Notes under the pieces: generated by a model
What the model saw: only the letters and a program-made list of their open reading frames with translations
Told to the model about the DNA's origin: nothing
Database searches by the model: none
Shown here: one piece after another, positions 57,981 to 64,000 of the stretch
Layout: the number at the start of each line of letters is the position of its first letter
Position numbering within the stretch: the first letter of the stretch is position 1
Made by a program: the position numbers and the translations under genes
NCBI RefSeq assembly: GCF_011047135.1
Contig: NZ_CP049255.1
Coordinates: forward strand, 1,488,001 to 1,552,000
DNA length: 64,000 nt
Direction: 5' to 3'
DNA from: Microbacterium endophyticum
GTDB lineage: Bacteria; Actinomycetota; Actinomycetes; Actinomycetales; Microbacteriaceae

Positions 57981-58059
57981 TTGCATATCGCATCAGCACA
58001 GCAGCTGACCGCGGCGCGGTGACGCGTTGCGTTGGCACTGAGACAAAGGAGTCCCACGC

Positions 58060-59418
58060 ATGACAATCTTTACGTCTGGTTCGAGTCGGATCACGCGACG
58101 CGTGCTTCCGGCCATTGGTCTGACGGCGGCAGTCGCCCTCGTGGCCGCGGGTTGTGCGGGCGGCGACTCGGATCCATCGTCTCGCGTCGAAGCGGGCGAC
58201 GGTACCGGCACGATCACCGTCTGGGCTCTCGACGGGCAGTCCGCTGAAAACGAAGCAATCCAGAAGATCATGGATGACTTCGAGTCGGAAAACCCCGACA
58301 ACACCATCGACATGCAGTTCATCCCGGCAGACCAGTTCACGACGGCGCTTCTTACCGCGAGCGACGACGAGCTTCCCGACGTTGTTGAGGTCGACGGCCC
58401 CGTCATCGCGAGCTTTGCGTACAACGGACGCATTGCGCCGATCGACGACTGGGTATCGCAAGAGACTATCGACAACCAGACAACGGCTATTCAGGGGCAG
58501 AACACAGTCGACGGAGACCTGTACGCCGTAGGAATGATGAACTCCGGGCTTGCAATGTGGGGAAACAAGTCCCTCCTCGATGCTGCCGGTGTCACGATGC
58601 CGACCTCTACGGAGGACGCGTGGACGGCAGAAGAATTCAGCGATGTGCTGGCAAAGCTCGCTGCCGTGGACGATGATGGCAAGCCGCTCGGAATCGGTGA
58701 GGCCAACGGCTTCACGAGCGAATACGGTATCTACGCTTTCGCGCCCGTCGTATGGTCGGCAGGTTCGCCGATTCTCGAAGACGGCAAAGCTGCCGGTGCA
58801 CTTGATTCGCAGGCGGCGGTCGACTCGTTGACAACATTCGCTTCATGGCGCGAATACACCGATCCCGACACCGATGGCAACGCTTTCCAGTCGGGTCGCG
58901 TGGCACTTAACTGGATGGGCAACTGGCTGTACCCCGCCTATGTTGAGGCACTCGGCGATGACCTCGTCGTGGGCCCGCTCCCCGACTTCGGCGACGGCGC
59001 CAAGACCGGTTCCGGAACAATCGCGTGGAGCATGGGTGGTGCCACCAAGAACGCAACCGGCGCTGGCAACCTCCTCGACTACCTCATGAGCGATGCTGTC
59101 GTCGAGGAATACACCGCCGCGAACGGTGCGCCGCCTGCGACGAAGACGGCTCTCGAGGCGTCATCGCTCTACGGTGAAGGCAAGCCCCTCGCGTTCCTGA
59201 CCGAGCAGCTCGACGCAGCATGCCCGACCGAAGACATGCTTGCCGTGGACTGCGTCGCAGTTTCGCGCCCTGTTACGCCCGGCTACCCGGTCGTAACCGC
59301 CGAGTTCGGCAAGGCGCTCGCCGCGATCTGGGGCGGAGCGGATGCCGCAGAGTCGCTGCAGTCAGCGGCTCGCGCGATCGACCGCGATTTCGCGGACAAC
59401 GGCAACTACGAAGACTGA
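58060..59418 (+). CDS. carbohydrate ABC transporter substrate-binding lipoprotein
   Basis: A 452-residue SBP family 1 protein with signal peptide and lipobox VAAGC (Cys32). Body features: TITVWALDGQSAENEAIQKI, the long extracellular fold with ELPDVVEVDGPVIASFAYNG, and GRVALNWMGNWLYPAYVEAL. Such proteins bind oligo- or monosaccharides; the downstream GH32/68-like hydrolase hints at a fructose-containing sugar. AAAGGAG precedes the ATG. First gene of the operon. Confidence 0.92.
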   Translation: MTIFTSGSSRITRRVLPAIGLTAAVALVAAGCAGGDSDPSSRVEAGDGTGTITVWALDGQSAENEAIQKIMDDFESENPDNTIDMQFIPADQFTTALLTASDDELPDVVEVDGPVIASFAYNGRIAPIDDWVSQETIDNQTTAIQGQNTVDGDLYAVGMMNSGLAMWGNKSLLDAAGVTMPTSTEDAWTAEEFSDVLAKLAAVDDDGKPLGIGEANGFTSEYGIYAFAPVVWSAGSPILEDGKAAGALDSQAAVDSLTTFASWREYTDPDTDGNAFQSGRVALNWMGNWLYPAYVEALGDDLVVGPLPDFGDGAKTGSGTIAWSMGGATKNATGAGNLLDYLMSDAVVEEYTAANGAPPATKTALEASSLYGEGKPLAFLTEQLDAACPTEDMLAVDCVAVSRPVTPGYPVVTAEFGKALAAIWGGADAAESLQSAARAIDRDFADNGNYED

Positions 59419-59426
59419 GTCGCACA

Positions 59427-59470
59427 GTGGTGCGGGCGCAAGCAGGTCATACTGCTTCCGCCCGCACCAC
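59427..59470 (+). repeat. long hairpin between binding-protein and permease genes
   Basis: Outer stem of 12 perfect pairs (59427-59438 with 59459-59470), one C-C mismatch, then six inner pairs (59440-59445 with 59452-59457) and a 6-base loop. It begins eight bases after the binding-protein stop; the permease ribosome binding site follows. No T tract. Likely lowers permease expression relative to the binding protein or protects its mRNA. Confidence 0.75.
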
Positions 59471-59487
59471 CTGCCCAAGGAATCCTC

Positions 59488-60450
59488 ATGACTTTTCTAC
59501 GCCCAGCGCGTCCTCCGAAACAGGACACCACGCAGCCGGTAAAAAACCTCAAACGTCGCAACTATGCCGGTCCTCTCATGGCATCCCCGGCGTTGATTCT
59601 GTTGTTCGCCTTCCTCGTCGTGCCATTCATCGGCGCGATTGTGATGTCGTTCTTTCGAATTCAGCTGGGGAGTCCTCGCGCACCGCGGTTCGTTGGTTTT
59701 GAGCAGTACATTCGTCTCTTTGCTGACCCCGACATCAGCGCGACATTCTTGAGGTCCCTCGGCAACAACTTCACATTCGCCCTCGTCGTCGTGCCGCTTC
59801 AAACGGTGTTGGCACTGGGGCTCGCTATCTTGATCAATCGCAAGCTGCGCGGAATGACCTTTTTTCGCACCGTCTTCTTTATGCCGCTCGTCTTTCCCCT
59901 CGCGCTGGTTGCCGTGATCTGGCGACTCATCTTCGCCCGCGACGAGTACGGCCTGCTGAATGGATTCCTCGGAGCCATTAGCGGAGGTCTGATTCAGCCA
60001 CACGATTGGCTCGGCGATGCAAACACCGCCCTCGGGGCGATCATCGTCATGTCGGTGTGGCAGAGCGTTGCCTTCCAGATGATCATCCTCCTCGGTGCGC
60101 TGCAGGGCGTGCCGAAGGACCTGTACGAAGCGGCATCCCTCGATCGGGCCAATGGGTGGAGTCAGTTCGTGCACGTCACGGTTCCTGGCATCCGCAACAC
60201 GCTCATCTTCGTCGCGCTGCTGACCATGATCTTTTCGTTCCGCCTATTCGACCAGGTGTACCTGCTCGACAAGAGCTCTTCGCTGAATATCGAGGCAACT
60301 CAAACCGTGATGTACCAGGTGATTACGACCGGCTACGACCAGAACAATGTTGGGCAGGGCGCCGCGATGGCGGTCGTGTTCTTCATCATCGTTGCGATCG
60401 TCGCCATCGTGCAGCGTCGACTCGTTCGCCAGGAAGGGGGAGTGAAATGA
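59488..60450 (+). CDS. carbohydrate ABC transporter permease (MalF-like)
   Basis: A 320-residue permease with six helices and the EAA loop VPKDLYEAASLDRANGWSQF, typical of MalF-type proteins. The N-terminal extension (~25 residues, basic) precedes the first helix. AAGGAA at 59475 area precedes the ATG. The matching ATPase is not in this operon; a shared MsmK-type ATPase elsewhere is probable. Confidence 0.93.
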   Translation: MTFLRPARPPKQDTTQPVKNLKRRNYAGPLMASPALILLFAFLVVPFIGAIVMSFFRIQLGSPRAPRFVGFEQYIRLFADPDISATFLRSLGNNFTFALVVVPLQTVLALGLAILINRKLRGMTFFRTVFFMPLVFPLALVAVIWRLIFARDEYGLLNGFLGAISGGLIQPHDWLGDANTALGAIIVMSVWQSVAFQMIILLGALQGVPKDLYEAASLDRANGWSQFVHVTVPGIRNTLIFVALLTMIFSFRLFDQVYLLDKSSSLNIEATQTVMYQVITTGYDQNNVGQGAAMAVVFFIIVAIVAIVQRRLVRQEGGVK

Positions 60451-61301
60451 GGAAGTCATCAGCTCGCGCCTCGCGCCGAATATCGAAGGCACTGCAGTAC
60501 GTGCTCCTCTCGGTCTTCGGAATCATCTTTCTCGCGCCGATCTATTACTTGATCGTGGGAAGCTTTCGCCCGAGCGACAAGGTTCTGGCCGGGCTCAGTG
60601 GATTCTTACCGACTGAGCTTTCATTCGACAACTACGCTGCGGTGTTCTCGCGCTTCTCGAACTCGACGACCGGATACCTCTGGCAGTTCATCGCCGTGTC
60701 TGTCGTGGTTACTGTGGTCGTCGTGGTGGGTGGGGTGCTCGTCAACTCGCTCGCCGGATATGCGCTGGCGCGAATGAGGTGGAAAGGCCGCGGCGCAGTG
60801 CTCGTCGGCGTCACGATCTTGACGATCATCCCCTTCGAAGCCGTCGCCCTGCCGCTCTATTACCTTCTCGCTGACAGTCGCAACACTGTGTACGTGCAGG
60901 CGTTGCCCTTCATCGCCAACGCGTTCTTCATTTTCCTCTTCTATACGTTCTTCCTCGATATTCCGGTCGAGGTCGAAGAGGCTGCACGCATCGATGGCGC
61001 AGGCCCACTTCGCACCTTCTTCCAGATCGTCGTGCCGATCAGTCGGCCCGCCTTCGCAACTGTCGCGATCTTGTCGTTCCTTGCGCAGTGGGGTTCGTAC
61101 CTGTGGCCGGTGCTGATGGTCACCGACACGTCGGTGCGCCCACTGCCGCTGGAGCTGAGCGTATTCCAGACTGCGCAGCCTCCCGAGTGGGGGAGTGTTC
61201 TAGCGTTCGGCGTGATCTTCGTTCTCCCGGTTCTGGTGATCTTCCTGATCTTCCAGCGATGGTTCGTGAGCAGCGTCGCAAGTTCGGCGGTAAAGGGGTG
61301 A
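60447..61301 (+). CDS. carbohydrate ABC transporter permease (MalG-like)
   Basis: A 284-residue permease. The first helix (LQYVLLSVFGIIFLAPIYYL) and EAA loop IPVEVEEAARIDGAGPLRTF identify the MalG type. ATG at 60447 overlaps the upstream stop (ATGA). Its C-terminus SSVASSAVKG and the overlap with the serine hydrolase are as usual for these operons. Confidence 0.93.
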   Translation: MRKSSARASRRISKALQYVLLSVFGIIFLAPIYYLIVGSFRPSDKVLAGLSGFLPTELSFDNYAAVFSRFSNSTTGYLWQFIAVSVVVTVVVVVGGVLVNSLAGYALARMRWKGRGAVLVGVTILTIIPFEAVALPLYYLLADSRNTVYVQALPFIANAFFIFLFYTFFLDIPVEVEEAARIDGAGPLRTFFQIVVPISRPAFATVAILSFLAQWGSYLWPVLMVTDTSVRPLPLELSVFQTAQPPEWGSVLAFGVIFVLPVLVIFLIFQRWFVSSVASSAVKG

Positions 61302-62464
61302 GCGTGGAAACTTCAAGCGTGCATGGCGTCGTTGCGCCCGGATTCGAGCGGGTTGCCGATGTGTTTGCAACTACCGCTCGCGAGCGCGGTGGTTCGGCGC
61401 TCTCCATCCGGGTCGGTGGCGAACTCGTCGTCGATATCTGGCAGGGAAGTGTCGATAGTGACGGTGCGAAGCCGTGGCAGGCGAACACCCCCACCGCGAT
61501 CTTCTCGTGCACGAAGGGTCTCGTGGCAATGCTGCTCGCGCGGATCGTGCAGGAAGGGAAAGTCGACCTCGATGCGCCGGTCGCGCGGTATTGGCCTGAG
61601 TTCGCGGCAGCGGGCAAGGAGCGAATCACTGTACGGCAGCTCGCGGCCCATCGCGCCGGGCTCGCGGCACCCCGCATCGACATTGATCGCGAAACGGCGC
61701 TGGACTGGAATCGCATGGTCACAGTCCTTGCCGCCCAGGAGCCGCTCTGGGAACCAGGCTCGACATACGGTTATCACGCGTTGACCTTCGGATGGCTCGT
61801 GGGCGAAGTCATCCGACGCGTAACCGGAATCTCGGTAGGTCAGTATCTTCGCGAGACACTCACTGTTCCGCTTCACGCGGACGCATGGATCGGACTGCCG
61901 GAATCTGTCGAACCGCGGGTCGCTCGTCTGCTCGCTGGCGACACTCTGCTGAACCCTGCTCCTGGTCCCGCGCTCGACCCAGAGCAGGCGAGCTGGATGG
62001 GGCGGGCCATGACACTCGGCGATGCTTTTCCAGCAGCGCTCGTGCTGCCGGGTGAAGGATTCGATGATCCCGCCGTTCATAGAGCCGAAGTTCCGGGTGC
62101 GGGGGGTATCGCGACAGCCTCCGCACTGGCGGCACTGTGGTCTTCGACGGTGGTTTCGACCGAGAGAACGTCGCCACTCGACGCGGCGGTCGTCGATGAC
62201 ATGACAGCTGTGCAGAGCGAAGGCGAGCCGGTGTGGTGGATTCCTGGTCCGTATCCCAAGTGGGGAACTGGCTTCATGTTGGATTCCCAGCGACGAGAGT
62301 TCTTGTCTCCGAGCTCGTTCGGTCACGACGGCGCGGGCGGGCAGGTCGCGTTCGCTGACCGGGACGCCGAGGTCGGCTTCGGCTATGTGACCAACCTGTT
62401 CGAGATCGCCGACGATGAACGCGGTACCGAGCTCGTTCGGGCACTTCGTCGCGCTTTGGGCTAA
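61298..62464 (+). CDS. beta-lactamase-fold serine hydrolase 1
   Basis: A 388-residue class C beta-lactamase/EstB-like serine hydrolase. The catalytic SxxK is SCTKG (Ser70, Lys73), the second conserved site is YGYHALTFGWLVGEVIRRVT, and the C-terminal segment SFGHDGAGGQVAFADRDAEV matches the family. No signal peptide, so cytoplasmic. In this operon it is more likely an esterase or deacylase acting on imported sugars than an antibiotic enzyme. GTG 61298 overlaps the permease stop. Confidence 0.9.
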   Translation: MSVETSSVHGVVAPGFERVADVFATTARERGGSALSIRVGGELVVDIWQGSVDSDGAKPWQANTPTAIFSCTKGLVAMLLARIVQEGKVDLDAPVARYWPEFAAAGKERITVRQLAAHRAGLAAPRIDIDRETALDWNRMVTVLAAQEPLWEPGSTYGYHALTFGWLVGEVIRRVTGISVGQYLRETLTVPLHADAWIGLPESVEPRVARLLAGDTLLNPAPGPALDPEQASWMGRAMTLGDAFPAALVLPGEGFDDPAVHRAEVPGAGGIATASALAALWSSTVVSTERTSPLDAAVVDDMTAVQSEGEPVWWIPGPYPKWGTGFMLDSQRREFLSPSSFGHDGAGGQVAFADRDAEVGFGYVTNLFEIADDERGTELVRALRRALG

Positions 62465-62483
62465 GCGGCATCCATTTTCTTCA

Positions 62484-62505
62484 GCCCGCGCTGCGGGCGC
62501 TTTTT
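62484..62505 (+). terminator. intrinsic-terminator-like hairpin inside the operon
   Basis: GCCCGC-GCT-GCGGGC (62484-62498) followed after two bases by five T. It is the only hairpin plus T tract in the window. It lies between the serine hydrolase stop and the next start, which begins 11 bases after the T tract with GGGAG between. It probably attenuates rather than ends transcription. Confidence 0.65.
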
Positions 62506-62515
62506 GGGAGTATCA

Positions 62516-63496
62516 ATGACGTTTACGACGCCCGACCGATGGGTCTGGGACTTCTGGATCGCAGACGACGGTGAGCAGTTTCATTTGTTCTATTTGAACG
62601 CTCCCCGCTCGCTCGGCGATCCGCACCTTCGTCATCGACACACGTCGATCGGACACGCTGTCAGCGCGGATTTACGAGTCTGGGATGATCGCGGCATCGT
62701 GTTGCAGCACGGTGCGCCGGAATCTATAGATGAGACATCGACGTGGACCGGGTCGGTTGTGAAAGACGGCATCACGTGGCGCATGTTTTACACCGGATCG
62801 CGGTTTCTTGACCCCGTCGTTCATCGCAACATCGAGACCATTACGGCCGCATCGTCGCTCGATCTGCACACGTGGGTGAAAGACGCATCGACGGTGCTGA
62901 GTGCTGATGGTCGTTGGTACGAGACGCTCGATGATGGCACGTGGCATGAAGAGGCGTGGCGTGACCCCTGGATCTACCGTGCTGGTTCGGGGTGGCGAAT
63001 GCTCATCACTGCGCGGGCAAACCGGGTGTCGGGTGGCACCGATCCGCGCGATGCTGGCGTCGTCGGCCTCGCCGAATCCGACGATCTCGTCACCTGGCAG
63101 GCGCAGGCGCCATTGAGCGCGGCTGGCTCCGGCTTCGGACACCTCGAGGTGTTACAGCCGTTCGAATGGGGCGGTCAGCAGTACGTGTTGTTCTCTTGCG
63201 ACTCGACGCATCTTTTCGGTGAACGCAGCGGCCAGCAGGGCGGAATCTGGGCGGCGGTGTGGGATGACGCACGCGCAGAATATGCGGTGGGGGAGGCCCG
63301 CCTCCTCGCTGACGAGCGGCTTTACGCCGGCAGATTGGTGCGGCCGCGAGAAGGCGGCCTCGCGCTCATGGCGTTTCGCAACAGCGGAGCCGACGGTGAT
63401 TTCGCAGGGGCGTTGAGTGATCCCATCCCGCTGTCGTCGACGCCCGACGGATGGCCGACTGTGGGCGAAAGTTATGTTGAGGCGGGTACGAAATGA
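62516..63496 (+). CDS. GH32/GH68-like five-bladed propeller hydrolase
   Basis: A 326-residue protein of the furanosidase superfamily (GH32, 43, 68). Three motifs match the catalytic layout: WDFWIADDGEQFHLFYL with the nucleophile-type Asp, WRDPWIYR (the RDP box), and HLEVLQPFEW with the likely acid-base Glu. No signal peptide. Probably cleaves fructosides or arabinosides inside the cell after uptake by the operon's importer. ATG 62516 follows GGGAG; the next gene starts within its stop codon. Confidence 0.82.
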   Translation: MTFTTPDRWVWDFWIADDGEQFHLFYLNAPRSLGDPHLRHRHTSIGHAVSADLRVWDDRGIVLQHGAPESIDETSTWTGSVVKDGITWRMFYTGSRFLDPVVHRNIETITAASSLDLHTWVKDASTVLSADGRWYETLDDGTWHEEAWRDPWIYRAGSGWRMLITARANRVSGGTDPRDAGVVGLAESDDLVTWQAQAPLSAAGSGFGHLEVLQPFEWGGQQYVLFSCDSTHLFGERSGQQGGIWAAVWDDARAEYAVGEARLLADERLYAGRLVRPREGGLALMAFRNSGADGDFAGALSDPIPLSSTPDGWPTVGESYVEAGTK

Positions 63497-64000
63497 GTCA
63501 GATTGAGCACGCTGAGCACGGATTCGGCGCTGTCATCGATGTTTTCCAGGACGCGGTGGCCGATTATCCCGGTGGTGCCGCACTGTCGATCCGCGTCGGT
63601 GGGCAGACGGTCGTCGACGCTACGAGCGGGTGGGCGGATGCCGCAAGAACGATCCCATGGCGCGAAGACACATCGGCCGTCGTGTTTTCGTGCACGAAGG
63701 GCTTGCTCGCGATTCTCGCAGCGCAACTCGTGCAGGCGGGTCGTCTCGACTACAACGAACTCGTAACCGAGTATTGGCCGGAGTACGGGGCAGAAGGAAA
63801 AGCACGCACACGTGTGTCCGATCTCCTCTCGCACCGCGCGGGACTATCCGCGCCGCACGAAGACTGGACACAAGCGGACATCTGCGACTGGGAGCGAACG
63901 GTATCCGCTCTCGCGGCGCAACGACCGCTCTGGGAACCGGGCAGTGCGTACAACTACCACCCCATCACCTTCGGGTGGCTGGGTGGTGAGATCGTTCGTC
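63493..64000 (+). CDS. beta-lactamase-fold serine hydrolase 2, 3'-truncated by window edge
   Basis: The gene runs off the right edge; 169 codons are visible. It is a paralogue of the hydrolase at 61298, with the same SCTKG (Ser66, Lys69), LSHRAGLSAPHEDW and PLWEPGSAYNYHPITFGW blocks in matching positions. ATG 63493 overlaps the preceding stop (ATGA). Two copies of one hydrolase type in a single operon suggest two acylated or related substrates. Confidence 0.9.
   Translation, partial: MSQIEHAEHGFGAVIDVFQDAVADYPGGAALSIRVGGQTVVDATSGWADAARTIPWREDTSAVVFSCTKGLLAILAAQLVQAGRLDYNELVTEYWPEYGAEGKARTRVSDLLSHRAGLSAPHEDWTQADICDWERTVSALAAQRPLWEPGSAYNYHPITFGWLGGEIVR

Overview
The window is 64 kb of GC-rich chromosomal DNA, densely packed with short intergenic gaps, many 4-base ATGA/GTGA start-stop overlaps, frequent GTG/TTG starts and actinobacterial-type proteins (MrpA fused to MrpB, YhgE/Pip exporter, long ArgG, SUF-type SufS/SufU, lipoprotein ABC binding proteins). 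This suggests an actinobacterium, most likely of the Microbacteriaceae; I infer this from gene content and style, not from a marker gene. There is no rRNA, tRNA, CRISPR array, prophage or insertion sequence that I can see, and no gene-free stretch longer than 300 bases.

Layout. 1-0.9 kb: tail of a LacI-type regulator. 1-7.2 kb: complete Mrp Na+/H+ antiporter operon (A-C-D-E-F-G, with B fused to A). 7.2-10 kb: FAD oxidoreductase, HxlR regulator and divergent quinone-oxidoreductase-like SDR. 10-13.1 kb: TetR / degenerate ABC ATPase / YhgE-Pip export operon behind a perfect palindrome. 13.1-14.6 kb: argG. 14.6-20.3 kb: DUF1684 protein plus a complete peptide/nickel-type ABC importer. 20.4-24.4 kb: purA, a lactonase-like propeller, an AI-2E-family transporter, chorismate mutase. 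24.6-27.9 kb: glycine betaine/proline ABC importer. 28-34.2 kb: coiled-coil membrane protein, a 43-residue membrane protein coupled to purL, a DsbA-like lipoprotein, a tandem SRPBCC protein, a fatty acid desaturase. 34.5-39.5 kb: DEAD-box helicase, then sulfur-handling genes: CoA-disulfide-reductase/rhodanese fusion, a tiny Cys-rich protein, sufU, sufS. 39.5-42.4 kb: Pr6Pr membrane protein, GH13 glucosidase, apt.

42.4-57.9 kb is the main accessory block: a purine/ureide catabolic island. uraH-uraD run leftward; a tightly overlapping rightward operon carries allB, an acetamidase/formamidase, an AtzH(HpxZ)-like domain fused to an amidase, pucG, allC and a deaminase-type amidohydrolase. These are followed by an NMT1/SsuA-type ABC importer with two different permeases, an adenine-deaminase-like protein, an XRE-cupin regulator and a second deaminase. 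Read together, these genes predict allantoin going through ureidoglycine to oxalurate (PucG), with the fused amidase and the formamidase-like enzyme as candidates for breaking down oxalurate/oxamate. That lower branch is the most interesting inferred system in the window.

57.9-64 kb: a carbohydrate importer (binding protein and two permeases, no ATPase) behind a promoter whose start overlaps a perfect GTGCTAAA palindrome, followed by a GH32/68-like hydrolase between two paralogous beta-lactamase-fold serine hydrolases, the last cut by the window edge.

A second candidate system is the sulfur block, where two CsoR/CstR-like palindromes spaced two helical turns apart sit between the rhodanese fusion and the Cys-rich small protein.
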